From Dendrolimus kikuchii (taxonomy: Eukaryota; Arthropoda; Insecta; Lepidoptera; Lasiocampidae): 64,000 nucleotides of DNA. The notes under the pieces are model-generated. The model was not told where the DNA came from. It saw only the letters and a program-made list of their open reading frames with translations, and did no database searches. Positions within the stretch are counted from its first letter, which is position 1. Every line of letters begins with the position of its first letter. The stretch lies in contig CM034403.1 of assembly GCA_019925095.2 (NCBI GenBank), forward strand, positions 857,001 through 921,000. The letters run 5' to 3'. The position numbers and the translations under genes were made by a program. This document shows, one piece after another, positions 19,556 to 30,570 of the stretch.

Positions 19556-20379
19556 ATCTTACTTATTACCGCGCCCTCATGCATCAAGGGAGCAGAGGAG
19601 TCTTCAACCCTGTCATCGAAGTGAGTTAGCTCTTCCAGGGGCTTTCTCAGGCACTTATTGCGCTAGGATCGGCGTGGGCGTAACTACGTTCTAAGTCTTA
19701 TGCCTTTCCTGCCATAAGCGCGGGGCATCGGAGGAGGATGGTTTTAGTGGGTATTAACCATTTGGGCTCGAGTCTCCACACAAGCCGGTTGATTACTGTT
19801 TGGATTGCCCCTTCTGGGAAGGCCTCCATGATCAACTATGGACTAATCCCTTGCAAAGGACCCGGTATTGTGCGTAAATAGCATGTGTCTATCTATACAT
19901 TATTATTTTATTAAGACTTCATTCCAGTAAAATGAGACAGGACAAAATTGTGGATATTCGTCTTCAGACGTATAAGCTTACGAATTTGTAAGTCTGCACA
20001 CAAATCTGTTTGTAACTGTTTAACGGAACTTTTTTCTTTCTTTCTGACTAACCCTATAGGCATTTATAAATGATTTATTAATTAATGTTGTACACTTTAT
20101 CTTAAATAAATGAATTATAAATGTATGATGATGATCGAGGCGATCGGACGGCAAGCGACGCGGGCCTTGCGCGTGTCGTATGAATTCCGACTGCCCGTGC
20201 TAGCCGCGCGTTGGGCGATCGACGTCCGATACAAGTAAAACACAAAAACTGGTTGCTGAAGCGAATGAGCTGTGCGTTCCCAATGCACAACTAGTACAAT
20301 ATTATATTTAATTAATTGCTGAACACATTAGCTATCAATATGAACTATAGATAGAGGACTATAAATAAATAATAGATAG
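19556..20379. other. unassigned DNA, possibly retroelement-derived
   Basis: 19560-19850 is GC-richer (tcggaggaggatggttttag, gtgggtattaacc) and looks like the end of a LINE I cannot name. 19860-20379 shows nothing recognisable apart from a GC-rich patch at 20135-20230. Confidence 0.35.
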
Positions 20380-20500
20380 GCTACATGCCTTAGCGGAAGA
20401 CCAGCGCTGGTTGAGTCACTCAGCATCATGCTGAGTTAGGACCGATTTAGAACTTAATTTCACAGTTGTATTGTCTTATTTATAAGTATGTTTTGGTTTA
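20380..20500 (+). mobile_element. possible LINE 3' UTR fragment
   Basis: 'ttagcggaagaccagcgctg' followed by a 'cagcatcatgctgagtt' hairpin resembles a 3' UTR motif common in lepidopteran LINEs. The assignment is from memory of the pattern only. Confidence 0.35.
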
Positions 20501-20507
20501 TATATAG

Positions 20508-21230
20508 TACATACATACATAACTTCACGCCAGTTCCCTTGCGGGGTAGGCACGAACAACAGAGTGCCATTTAGGCTTATTCTGACACACCTCACTTGCC
20601 TCTTTGACATTCATAACCCTTGTCATGCACGCAAGGTGCGTCGTGGCCTTCCACGACTTCTGCATCCATCCACTTTTGCATTGTATATCTGTTTAGTCAT
20701 TCTTTCATCATGCATTCTTTCCACATGCCCGAACCACCGGAGCATTCCTTTCCTTACCTTCACCCCGACACTCTCTTTCAGTGCAACTCTCTTTCTTACT
20801 TCGGTATTACGAACGCGGTCCGCGAGCGTCACTCCGCAGATTTTGCGCAGTGCTCGCATCTCGACCGCGTTTACTCTACTTTCATGCTCTCTCTTCCATA
20901 CTCAACTCTCGCTTCCATACGTGAGCGTAGGTACCAGCACCGCGTTGTGTATGGCGAGCTGGGCCTTCTGGCTGAGGTTCTTAGCGCCTAGAAGTTTACC
21001 TAACGCTCCATTCACACTATTCCCCAAATTCACTCTTCTTTCTATATCAGCGGTGTACCTTTCATCCCTGCTAAAAGCACATCCAAGATATACAAACTCA
21101 TTCACTTGCTCCAGCATAACATCATCGACCATTATCCTTACATTCGTTTTGGTTTCTTCTCTTTTAAACACCATAACCTTTGTTTTCTTCGCATTCAAAT
21201 GTAAGCCTCTCGCCTGACAGTCATCTAAAA
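20508..21230 (-). mobile_element. RTE-like LINE family B, longest copy
   Basis: On the minus strand the frame reads MNAKKTKVMVFKREETKTN, then FVYLGCAFSRD (the last RT motif), NLSQKAQLAIHNAV and VPTLTYGSES. After a frame shift it continues with the ALRKICGVTLADRV and RWFGHVERM blocks. About 65 bases are deleted near 20633, removing the HDQIDRVLAEGDVRS region. It ends in the TACATACATACATA tail at 20508. It defines the family as RTE-type: RT motif 7 region, C-terminal basic tail and microsatellite end. Confidence 0.9.
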
Positions 21231-21267
21231 TCTATAGTTCTAAATAAATATTCCTTCTTTCTTTCTG

Positions 21268-21462
21268 ACGGCCTCTGTGGTTGACCGGGCTAAGCCTTTG
21301 TTTGCCGTTTGAATCCTGGCGTGGTAAATTACGTAAATGAACTTTCCGTTATTTACTTTGGTCTGGGTGTCTGCGATCGGCCCTAGAGTGATCCGTTATT
21401 ACACATAACACAACCGTAACTTGCTTACCTTGTGGATATACAACGTGTGTTTGTCTGCCGTT
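21268..21462 (+). mobile_element. tRNA-derived SINE C, internally deleted
   Basis: Has the head (gacggcctctgtggttgac) but lacks ~35 bases between the A-box region and a damaged B box (gtttgaatcc). The body and tail region are present. Confidence 0.75.
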
Positions 21463-21479
21463 ATTCACTATATTATACA

Positions 21480-22345
21480 TTGTACAAGACATTTTCCTGT
21501 GGCTACGCGGCGGATCATCATCAGTCTTTTCATGTAAGTAAAATAGAGGTACCTTCTATTGTTTGATGGCGTAGCTGCAGGAAATGTACCATGTATAATA
21601 TATGAATGATGATGATGATTGTTCCGACCGTTTTCGGCCATGGCGACCACTTTGACCCCTAGTCGGATAATTGGAGCTGGTGCGTGCGAAGATGGCTTAT
21701 GTAGCCTGTCTTGGCGGCGAGACTCCGTGCACACCGAGGGCACGTGAGTACGCCGTTGTCATAATTGTATGTCGAGGGGTGAAAGGCTATTTGTTTTAAG
21801 CGACATTTTGTGACAGAATTGACTTGATGCTTTTCTTGCATCCTAATGTCTCAAACTTAAGAAATTAGAATGAACCTGGTTTCCAATTAAAAACTACAGA
21901 TTTTTTCTTTTTTAAATATGGTATGTAGTTTACTAATGAAGTCTTCTTGTGGGTCATTGAAACTTCAAACTCCTCTATCGACACAATTTCGCAAATGTCG
22001 CTTAAAACAAATAACCTCGGACCCCTTGATATAATGGCAGCTGGGCGAGCCTTCAACTGGTCGCGTTTAGTATCAAGGTCAGCTATACGCTGAACCTCGA
22101 ACACGCGTACTTGGCTGTTCAACATCCTGCGCCATTCTGGCCGCTGTGCTGCCAAACTCTCCTATCGAGAGGGCTCTATATTGCATCATTTCATGTGTCG
22201 CTTTTGGACATCCTTGTACCGGGGGAGGGGACCGCCATGATTCCGCTTACCTTCCTCCAGTTCAAAAAAGAAGATGCGTTTGGCCACTCTTTTCTGCGCC
22301 ATACGAGATACGTGACCGCACCACCGAAGTTGTCGACGTATTAAG
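21480..22345 (-). pseudogene. second RTE-type LINE, C-terminal region
   Basis: Reading the minus strand from about 22340: [37 protein letters not shown], then (after stops) AAQRPEWRRM. After the R insertion it continues CPRCARSLAAKTGYISHLRT, a C2H2-like zinc finger (C-x2-C, then H-x3-H), then VVAMAENGRN and an (ATC/ATG)n tail near 21600. This is the ordered C-terminal signature of a widespread invertebrate RTE-like reverse transcriptase, distinct from family B. Multiple stops show it is dead. Confidence 0.75.
21770..22036. mobile_element. element R, copy with both inverted ends
   Basis: Left end tatgtcgaggggtgaaagg with ttttaagcgacattt, and right end the inverted aaatgtcgcttaaaac with ccccttgatata: inverted ends of ~45 bases around a unique centre. 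It splits the RTE C-terminal region. One further terminus occurs at 33928-33960. Confidence 0.7.
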
Positions 22346-22363
22346 TAGGCTCTAGCCTACTAT

Positions 22364-22495
22364 ATGAATGAATGAATGAAAACTCTTTATTGTTCACCAT
22401 AAACTTAAATCTAGACAATTGGCATGGATAAATTTGCATTAGCACAACGGGCGGCCTTATCGCTTATACCGATCTCTTCCAGGCAACCCAGTGCC
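22364..22495 (-). mobile_element. LINE 3'-end family T, inverted
   Basis: (GAAT)n then aaaactctttattgttcacc at the left (the tail) and gccttatcgcttataccgatctcttccagg at the right: the reverse complement of the T block. Confidence 0.65.
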
Positions 22496-22602
22496 TAAGG
22501 AGGTTTTAAAGAAAAATTGGATATACGATTTTTGGTGGTGTACTAAACTAAAATACAACTATTATAATTACAATCATCGACTACATTAAAAATAAGATAT
22601 AA

Positions 22603-22866
22603 ATACATACATACATAACTTCACGCCAGTTTCCTTGCGGGGTAGGCACGAACAACAGAGCGCCATTTAGGCTTATTCTTACACACCTCACTGGCTTCTT
22701 TGACTTTCATAACTCTTGTCATGCACGCTCGTCTGTTCTTAAGGCTCCTGACATCACCTTCTGCTAGTACACGATCAATTTGATCATGGAAGGTGTGTCG
22801 TGGCCTTCCACGACTTCTGCATCCATCCACTTTTGCATTGTATATCTGTTTAGTCATTCTTTCATA
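22603..22866 (-). mobile_element. RTE-like LINE family B, 3' fragment
   Basis: The tail (TACA)n at 22603 is followed by an inverted open frame for the last ~80 residues, truncated at TKQIYNAK. Confidence 0.85.
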
Positions 22867-23571
22867 TAATACATATAAATATAATATAAAATATATAAAT
22901 ACACTACTATATACTATATATATACACACAATGTAAACTCTATGTAACGACACTGAATAGGCTGTGCATTTTATGACGTTATAGAGAGTCGTTGTTAAAT
23001 GGTGAAAAGTTTGTTATTTTTGTCTAATGTCTTTTGCAGCACTAGTAATATTGTTGTACTCTTTTACTTATTTTAACATATCTTGCGATATTGAGGTATC
23101 TTTATGATGAAGGGAGTACTTAGAAATTTCGGTATTTCGGAATTTCTTAGAAATTTCGGTACGCATGATACCGACAGTCGAGTTTAATACAGGCTAAGAT
23201 AATACAGCGATAAAAAAACGTACACAGCTGCGCAGCTTTTACTAATTTTGGCAACTTACAATACTTTTTATTGCATAATCGTTGTCGTTATTGAGAGTGG
23301 GTGTAATGCTATATAGAGTGTATCATTGTATGGAAGACAAAAAAAAGAACAACCAAAGCCAAGTGATTTCGACGCTTAAGGGAGTTTGTCGTTAAATCGA
23401 GTGACGTTACATGGAGTTTATTACACTGTATATATTTTTTTTTTCACTGAAAAATTACAAAACTGATGGTGAAAATCGCTCAAAAATCAGCTGCGAGGTT
23501 TAGAAGGAGATAGTGGATATACAGACAGACAGACAAACGCGAAAAGCGACTTTGTTTTATACTAAGTAAAT
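22867..23571. other. unassigned intergenic DNA
   Basis: A short direct repeat (cttagaaatttcggta, twice at 23128-23162). 'gtcgttgttaaatgg' (22988) and 'gtcgttaaatcgagtgac' (23388) may be ends of an old repeat. No gene. Confidence 0.4.
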
Positions 23572-23857
23572 ATTTTTTTATTGCATGACCTCAGCAAACA
23601 CGCAGACGGCCTATCTCATGGAAAGCGGAACAACAAAGGTGTTACCAATGTTTTGTCGTACTTTAAAGGGAGATTGGAACCTGAGCACTAATGCCGGAAC
23701 GCAACTCAAGGTTGTTATGGCGACATACTTTAGACCAGGGGTAGTAGCCATCCAGACGGGCAAATGCCCTACCACCTGGCTGTGGGTTGTTTTATCGCGT
23801 CTTACGATAAGCCGCCCGGCCGTAGTATATTGGATTCTTTCTCCATTCCTGCACGAA
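23572..23857 (-). mobile_element. SINE-like family A, diverged
   Basis: Complete in outline but with several changes and a missing ~15-base segment (catcgcctatggacattt region). Confidence 0.8.
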
Positions 23858-23868
23858 AATATATCACA

Positions 23869-24075
23869 CTAGCTGCGCCCGCGGTTTCACCCGCGCGGTG
23901 ATGGAAAATTTTGGACAATTCACACTATATCTTTATAAATTATATCCTATGCGTTATTCTGATGTGTAAGCTATATTGTAGTAAAGTTTCATCAAAATCC
24001 ATTCAGTACTTTTTGCATGAAAGAGTAACAAACATACATCCATACAAACTTTCGCGTTTATAATATTTGTAGAGA
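23869..24075 (-). mobile_element. short non-autonomous Helitron
   Basis: CTAG at 23869-23872, next to the hairpin gcccgcggtttcacccgcgc. The other end reads TCTCTACAAATATTATAAAC on the minus strand, preceded by A. It is the inverse relative of 48621-48826. Confidence 0.85.
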
Positions 24076-24424
24076 TTTGATTAATAAAGTAGTAGTGGAC
24101 TAAACTGCAAAGCAAACTTTTATATAAGGTTTCTATAACTGTCAAAGTAGCTTCTGAACACCCTAAAAATGTTTGAAATGTACCCTCGAAAACGTCTTCT
24201 TATCATATTAATTAAAATAATTCAATTAATTCTCCTCACATCCTCAAAATACAACTTCACTGTGATCTATTAATTCAGAATTCGCCTAATTTTTCCCTCG
24301 AGACGAACGAAGCATTAATCTGATATAATTTAATCTTGTTGGGGGACGGTTGAGCTATCTTAATATTATAGCACTGTTATACATTTATAACACAGCTGTG
24401 CCTAATGTGTGTTGCGTTTTATGT

Positions 24425-24515
24425 TGCAAAGCTGGTCAACAGGCAGACAGCACAGGTCATGGAAAGTGGTTACCATCGCTTATGGACGTTTGCAACACCA
24501 GGGGCGAAGCCAACA
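24425..24515 (-). mobile_element. decayed family A fragment
   Basis: 'ggtcaacaggcagac', catggaaagtggttaccatc and tggacgtttgcaacaccagg match the family A 3' portion with substitutions. Confidence 0.55.
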
Positions 24516-24539
24516 CGTTACCAGCCTTTTTCGTGGAAC

Positions 24540-24918
24540 CCTGAAAAAGTAGTCTTTTTTTTTTGATAACGCAGGGGGAATGTCTTTGGACACCATCCTC
24601 GGGTCCTTCGGGGGAAGGGCCAAAATGCAGGCATAAGACCTGCATCGAGGGTGTGTGGGACTCTCAGCGACCGGTCAAACTACCCCCTAAACCTAACCCT
24701 GCGCCCCATTTATAGCGCTTTTACGGGGCGTCATGGGATCTTGTACAGAGTAACTGCACCATGACGCCCCTACGCCCTGTAACTGGGCCATCCCGGGGAG
24801 CAGAGTGACCCACTTCGTACAGTAGGGGGGGGGGGGGGGGGGGGGAGTCCGCTGTCACCCTGAATTCTATATTCATACTTAAGACAGGACAACGTCTGTC
24901 GGGTAAATTATGGAGAAC
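24540..24918. other. GC-rich segment with hairpin and poly-G
   Basis: A GC-rich stretch of unknown origin. 24725-24736 (ggggcgtcatgg) and 24759-24770 (ccatgacgcccc) are perfect 12-base inverted copies with a 22-base loop. 24825-24845 is a run of 21 G. It resembles retroelement UTR sequence, but I cannot name it. Confidence 0.6.
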
Positions 24919-25225
24919 TACTCTATAGAAAGAAAGAATGCATGATGAAAGAATGAATAAACAGATATACAATGCAAAAGTGGATGGATGCAGAAGTCGT
25001 GGAAGGCCACGACACACCTTCCATGATCAAATCGATCGTGTACTAGCAGAAGGTGATGTCAGGAGCCTTAAGAACAGACGAGCGTGCATGACAAGGGTTA
25101 TGAATGTCAAAGAAGCAAGTGAGGTGTGTAAGAATAAGCCTAAATCGCGCTCTGTTGTTCGTGTCTACCCCGCAAGGGAACTGGCGTGAAGTTATGTATG
25201 TATGTATGAATGTACTCTATAGAAA
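24919..25225 (+). mobile_element. RTE-like LINE family B with 13-base TSD
   Basis: Frame intact from MHDERMNKQIYN to YPARELA, followed by the tail. Flanked by tactctatagaaa at 24919-24931 and 25213-25225. Confidence 0.9.
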
Positions 25226-25261
25226 ACAGGCGCTAATCACAGAATAAATGAAAATATAACA

Positions 25262-25352
25262 TTTTTATTCAATTAAGGAAATGGCCGATAGTATCGTATA
25301 GAAATAAGAGAGTACATAACAAAATTAACTATTAACCTTGAAAAGAAACATG
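25262..25352 (+). repeat. unclassified repeat N, third copy
   Basis: Matches 61285-61375 and the inverse of 54170-54260 (ggaaatggccgat, then gagtacataacaaaatta). Diverged from both, so N is an older dispersed repeat. Confidence 0.65.
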
Positions 25353-25453
25353 ACAAGAACAACTATGCAACTAAATCAATGTAACAGTAAATCGAGCCTA
25401 AAAACGCATTGACAGCAACTAAATTACTGTACCAAAAGTTCTTTTACAGAAAT

Positions 25454-25645
25454 AATTAAACATACTACTAGCAGAAGGTGATGTCAGGAGCCTTAAGAAC
25501 AGACGAGCTTGCATGACAAGAGTTATGAATGTCAAAGAGGCAAGGGAGGTGTGTAAGAATAAGCCTAAATGGCACTCTGTTGTTCGTGCCTACCCCGCAA
25601 GGGAACTGGCGTGAAGTTATGTATGTATGTATGTAATTAAACATA
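25454..25645 (+). mobile_element. RTE-like LINE family B, short, with TSD
   Basis: The last ~50 codons plus tail, flanked by aattaaacata at 25454-25464 and 25635-25645. Confidence 0.85.
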
Positions 25646-26047
25646 TAGCATGTAAAATAAGTCATAATAAATTCACACGAACACAACACTAATTCACGGG
25701 CCAGTTTGACTGGTTAACTTTTTATTAGTGTTGTACCGCATATATCCGGTTACGGGGTTTCGTTAAATAAGTTTCAGAGACAAATCACCCCGGTTGAAGT
25801 TACACCGGAGGTCGGTCGAAAAAGTTTATTATTACTACAAGTTTCGTCGGTTTAGTGATGGACGTCGTCCATATTTATCCGCGTCAGACAAATATCCGCT
25901 TTTTGTCTTGTATAATTGTATAGTCACTTTTGGGCATCTCACAAAAACGGGTTTTAACTTGGGTTTCATGTGTTATTTTCGGTTATATAGTAGTTTGAAT
26001 ACAACGTTGAAAGAGTTATCTGTTATCGAAAAATCTTATTTGTACTT
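25646..26047. other. unassigned intergenic DNA
   Basis: The open frame across 25794-26174 runs into the SINE A copy and shows no domain, so I do not call it a gene. Confidence 0.4.
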
Positions 26048-26364
26048 TTTTTTATTTTTTTTATTGCAGGAGTTCAGCGGACAGGCAGACGGCCCACTGG
26101 ATGGAAAGCGGTTACCATCGCCTACGGACATTTGCAACACCAAAGGTGCTACAAATGCGCTGCTGCTCTCTTAAGGGAGACTGGAGCCTGGTCACTAATG
26201 CCGGAACACAACTCAAAGTTGTTATGGGGGCATGCTCTAGACCAGGGGTGGTAGCCATCCAGTCGGGCAAATGCCCTACCACCTGGCTGTGGGTTGTTTA
26301 GTCGCCTTTTACGACAGGCCGCCCGGCCGCAGGAAATTGTATTCTTTCTCCGATCCTGCACGGA
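26048..26364 (-). mobile_element. SINE-like family A, full-length
   Basis: Poly-T tail at the left, complete body, 5' tip 'ctgcacggat' at the right. Confidence 0.85.
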
Positions 26365-26457
26365 TGAAAATTGTAATTATGACTCAGGATCGAAAATTAT
26401 TCTAAAACAAATAAAATTAAATAAGAAAACACAATGTTCAAAGAACTTTATTTCCCA

Positions 26458-27043
26458 CTAGCTGACCCGTGCCCACTTCGCTGGACATCAGTTTTTTTTT
26501 TTATAAAATACTTATAATTAATCACAATAAAATATACCCTATATCACTCAAGAATAATGTAGCTTTCCACTGGTGAAAGAATTTTCAAAATCGCTTTAGT
26601 AGATCCGGAGATTACCTCGTACAATGTCACAAACTCACAAACTTTACCTCTTTATTTTTTGTTGAGTTTAATTACCTACTAAGCGAATCCAAAATATTTC
26701 CCCTCCCGTACTGCCCGACCGCAGTGACGCTTACATGGCGTAAGCCTATCTAGCCGATTAGGGTGCGCGGCGACCACGCAACTTTTTTCTAATACTTACA
26801 TTTTAAACTTGTGATATCTTTCAAATGAAATGTCTGAATTGAATAATTCAAAAAGTTATACGAAGGTATTGAAGCAGTCTTGAATATGAAGTGATTTTAT
26901 TTTGATAAGGATGAATACCAAGATACAAATAAAGAGCCTTTTCTATTCAATTATTAATCAATTATTCAATATTATTAATTAATTTCTATATAATTACCCC
27001 CTACAACGTCACAAACTTGACCTCTTTATAATATTAGTATAGA
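26458..27043 (-). mobile_element. non-autonomous Helitron, larger form
   Basis: CTAG at 26458-26461 and TCTATACTAATATTATAAAG on the minus strand at 27043. It shares internal modules (gatatctttcaaatgaaa, gataaggatgaataccaag) with the long copies at 29794 and 51065 but has a different middle. Confidence 0.8.
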
Positions 27044-27267
27044 TAAGAACATGTTGTTCACTTACAATGAGATTAAAAATTAAAATTATTAACAAATACA
27101 ATATAAATCTTAACAACAATGTGGTGCTATGCAGTCTTCGTTGAATGTTGCGGTTTATTATTTTATATACATAAAAGGTTTTTCAGTTCAATTTTAAAAA
27201 GTTCATATTTTTACATTTTTGTATAGTCGTTTGACAATTTATTAAATAACTGCACATCTTCAAACAT
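27044..27267. other. unassigned intergenic DNA
   Basis: AT-rich; nothing recognised. Confidence 0.4.
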
Positions 27268-27576
27268 TTTTTTTATTGCTAGAGATCAGCAGACAGGCAG
27301 ACGGCCCACTTGATGGAAAGCGGTTACCATCGCCTATGGACATTTGCAACACCAAAGATGCTACAAATGCGCTGCTGCTCTCTTAAGGGAAACTGGAACC
27401 TGGTCACTAATGCCGGAACACAACTCAAGGTTGTTATGGCGACATACTTTAGACCAGGGGTGGTCGCCATCCAGTCGGGAAAATGCCCTACCACCTGGCT
27501 GTGGGTTGTTTTGTCGCCTCTTACGACAGACCGCCCCAACGCAGGAAATTGTATTCTTTCTCCGTTCCTGCACAGA
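27268..27576 (-). mobile_element. SINE-like family A, full-length
   Basis: Complete minus-strand copy with a poly-T tail and little divergence. Confidence 0.85.
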
Positions 27577-28104
27577 TAGAGTTTTGCGTAGACTTACATA
27601 GTCAAAATGTGGTCTGCATGTTAGTTTGTCACCCAAGAAAAAGTAACAAACATAACATCCATACATTCTTACAAAATTTAGCGTTTATAATATTAGTAGG
27701 ATAATATGCGGATATTTGTCTCTTGCCATCACTAACGTGCGACTGTGGGTCTGTGTGTCACCATGAGATATATTTGAAGATGTGGGTCACCCGATAATGC
27801 TAACAGGATAATGGCTGAAGCTGTGTTAAGGACACGGGAATTAGATTTGGGGGATTCGGGAGATACTTTCCTATGTAAAAGAAGGATTACTTGGACGCCA
27901 TATCAAAAAGGCCGAGATGTGAAAATGTGGCGAAATGGTTATTTTTTTTTCAAATTCAAATTCATTTATTTGTATAAACTTATTTCTAGGCCTTATATAA
28001 TTATATCTAAAACTTATATAGTAGTTAAAATTACGGCTACAATTTTTTTTGGCGGCGGTTGCTGCACTAGACTCTAGGTCTGTATCGTGGCACCCAACAC
28101 AATT
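27577..28104. other. mixed; inverted LINE-type tail at 27950-28080
   Basis: 27600-27710 resembles part of a Helitron (catccatacattcttacaaa, 'gtttataatattagtagg'). 27790-27940 has a short unassigned frame. 27950-28080 starts with a T run and caaattcaaattcatttatt, the inverted tail style of family K but with a different body. Confidence 0.4.
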
Positions 28105-28521
28105 TTATTATAGAAACTTACATACATACATACATACATAACTTCACGCCAGTTCCCATGCGAGGTAGGCACGAACAACAGGGTGCCATTTAGGCTTATT
28201 CTTACACACGTCACTTGCCTCTTTGACAGTCATAACTCTTGTCATGCAAGCTCGTCTGTTCTTAAGGCTCCTGACATCACCTTCTGCTAGTACACGATCA
28301 ATTTGATCATGGAAGGTGTGTCGTGGCCTTCCACGACTTCTGCATCCATCCACTTTTGCATTGTATATCTGTTTAGTCATTATTTCCACATGCCCGAACC
28401 ACCGGAGCATTCCTTTCCTTACCTTCACCCCGACACTCTCTTTCAGACCAACTCTCTTTCTTACTTCGGTATTACGAACGCGGTCCGCGAGCGTCACTCC
28501 GCAGATTATTATAGAAACTTA
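28105..28521 (-). mobile_element. RTE-like LINE family B with 16-base TSD
   Basis: Flanked by ttattatagaaactta at 28105-28120 and 28506-28521. The frame from TLADRVRNTEVRK to the terminal stop is open but lacks 5-6 codons around MHDERM. Confidence 0.9.
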
Positions 28522-29017
28522 AATATAATTGATTTTTTAATTAATTAACCTAAAACTATGAGTGCGTGTGGTTTTGTGTGTGTGTGTGTGTGTCGGCATG
28601 TGTGTGTGTGCCCCTAGTGTTGTGGTCAGTTTAGTATTGTGCTTTCTGTGTCACTGTAATTTAATGTTTTTAACCATTACTAACTTGGTGTTTAAACTTT
28701 GGTGCTGACATTTCTTTGGCGGAGGGTGTGTTTTGGCATACTTTATTATAAATGGATATATGGATATATGGAGGAAGGCGTTTGGCAAAGGATGTATGTA
28801 TTTTAGGTAAGGGTATATTATAAATTCTACGGCAGCTGAGGTATTGGAAGTTAGGGGTAGGTTTGTAGGGTAACACAGTAATTTTTGCATAAATCAAAAA
28901 CCCTTATGTAATTGGATTGTTGAATATTTTTTTCTTTTATGTAATAAATGGAAAGATCATTAATAAGTTTTATAATAAACTATTTTTTTTCCTTGTAATT
29001 AAAATCCAAATATTTGT
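28522..29017. other. GT-rich and unassigned DNA
   Basis: A (GT)n stretch at 28575-28612, then purine-rich sequence with no gene evident. Confidence 0.4.
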
Positions 29018-29100
29018 TGGGACTCATAGTAGAAGTGAAATTTCAACGGACAAGTGAAAAAACGTCAGTTTCACATCTACTATGTGTGCCAGGACATATG
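29018..29100. mobile_element. compact copy of foldback element L
   Basis: gggactcatagtagaagtga and the inverted catctactatgtgtgcc form the two ends around ~30 bases. Truncated on the right by SINE C. Confidence 0.65.
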
Positions 29101-29113
29101 TCGATTTCTCGCA

Positions 29114-29327
29114 GACCTCACTGCAGCGCAGAGGCTCCGGGTTCGATTCCTGGTGTAGTAAATTTCGGAAACGTATTTCCTCTGTTATTTACTATGGTCT
29201 GGGTGTCTGGGATCGGCCCCAGAGTACTACGTTGTATATTACCCATAACACAAGCGTAACTTGCTTAATTTGGGGATATACCATATGTGTGTTTGTCTGC
29301 CGATTATTTATTTATTTATTTATTTTT
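29114..29327 (+). mobile_element. tRNA-derived SINE C, 5'-truncated
   Basis: Begins inside the head, keeps the B box GGTTCGATTCC (29138-29148) and body, and ends in (TTTA)n. Confidence 0.8.
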
Positions 29328-29559
29328 TAGTGGAAACTAAGTAGCGTAATGGCTAGTGCAAGCGTCCCAAACTCAGAGGGCGCGGGTTCGATCCTGGCCG
29401 GAACGCATGCACCACTTAGTCAGTTTTCTGATCTAATGTGCATATTATTACAATTACCCCGCCTTGGACAAGCGTGGCGGGTATACGTCCGTTCCCCCTA
29501 TAATGGGAGGCCCGAGCCCAGCAGTGGGACATTTATGGGCTGACATTATAGTGGAAACT
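29328..29559 (+). mobile_element. tRNA-derived SINE S with 11-base TSD
   Basis: The body 29339-29548 starts with an A-box match (TAGCGTAATGGC at 29342) and has a B box GGTTCGATCC at 29385. It is followed by the non-tRNA part (gcccagcagtgggacattta). Flanked by tagtggaaact at 29328-29338 and 29549-29559. Confidence 0.85.
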
Positions 29560-29640
29560 TGATTGATATATGTATTAATTTTGTGTTTAATATTTAATAA
29601 TATTAATTATTGTATGTTTCCCAAATAAAATAACAAATTA
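29560..29640 (+). repeat. unclassified repeat U, copy 1
   Basis: ttgattgatatatgtattaa and ttattgtatg then aaataaaat match 49645-49735. Probably the 3' end of an unnamed retroposon. Confidence 0.6.
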
Positions 29641-29793
29641 AATAAATAAATATTCTCATAGACTTAAATAGTATAAATAACACTATGACTATATTGTATT
29701 CTTTGTCTATGTCTGTGGTTCCATATTGCTTCTTCCTTTGAATAAAGTACGTTATGGCTGACAATTAAATTTACCACTGCGTTTTATTTGTAA

Positions 29794-30570
29794 CTAGTTG
29801 TGCCCGCGACGCCGTCCGCGTGGAATTTGCTTTCAAAACCCGGTTTTGAAACATTCTTCGATGGTGCTCCGCTCCTATTGGTCTTAGCGTGATGATATAT
29901 AGCCTATATATAGCCTTCCTCGATAAGTAGGCTATCCAGCACTGAAAGAATTTTTCAAATCAGACCAGTAGTTCCTGAGATTAGCGTGTTCAATCAAACA
30001 ATATTAGTATATTTGGCTACAACACTATTACTTACATTTTAAATATCGCGATATCTTTTGAATGAAACGTCCGAATTTAATAATTCAAAAAGTTCTAGAA
30101 AGGTATCGAATTCGTCTTGAATATGGAGTAATTTATTTTGATAAGGATTAGTACCAAGGTACAAAATAAAGAGTTTTTGAAGCGACGGCATTTTAATTAT
30201 TTAAAAAAATAAAAGAAAACACTTATTGTGAGATAACTACAATAGTTAGATTAATGATTACGGGATATTTTTTGTAGACAATTATATGTTCTGCAATGTG
30301 GTAGTACATTGTTTTGTTCTATAATCAGTAGTTTTCGCAGCGCACGCCGTGTAAGGATTTTTTCGGGTCATTTTTTTACACCTTGGGTTACATTATTGGA
30401 CTTTTAGTAAGGATCCCTAATTTTTTTGAAAATATAATATAGCCTATAGCCTTCTTCGATAAATGTACTATGCGACACTGAAAGAATTTTTCAAATCGGA
30501 CCCGCGGTTCCTGAGATTAGCGCGTTTAAACAAGCAAACAAACGCTTCAGCTTTATAATATTAGTATAGA
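29794..30570 (-). mobile_element. long non-autonomous Helitron with duplicated module
   Basis: CTAG at 29794-29797 and minus-strand TCTATACTAATATTATAAAG at 30570, flanked by A and T. The module 'ctgaaagaatttttcaaatc ... agattagcg' occurs twice (about 29940-29995 and 30478-30525), as if one short element had absorbed another. Near-copies at 39102-39786 and 51065-51746. Confidence 0.85.

Noticed and set aside
20102..20290. 62-codon minus-strand ORF with basic composition
   Set aside because: No domain, no homologous repeat in the window and no supporting context. Compatible with chance in a GC-rich patch.
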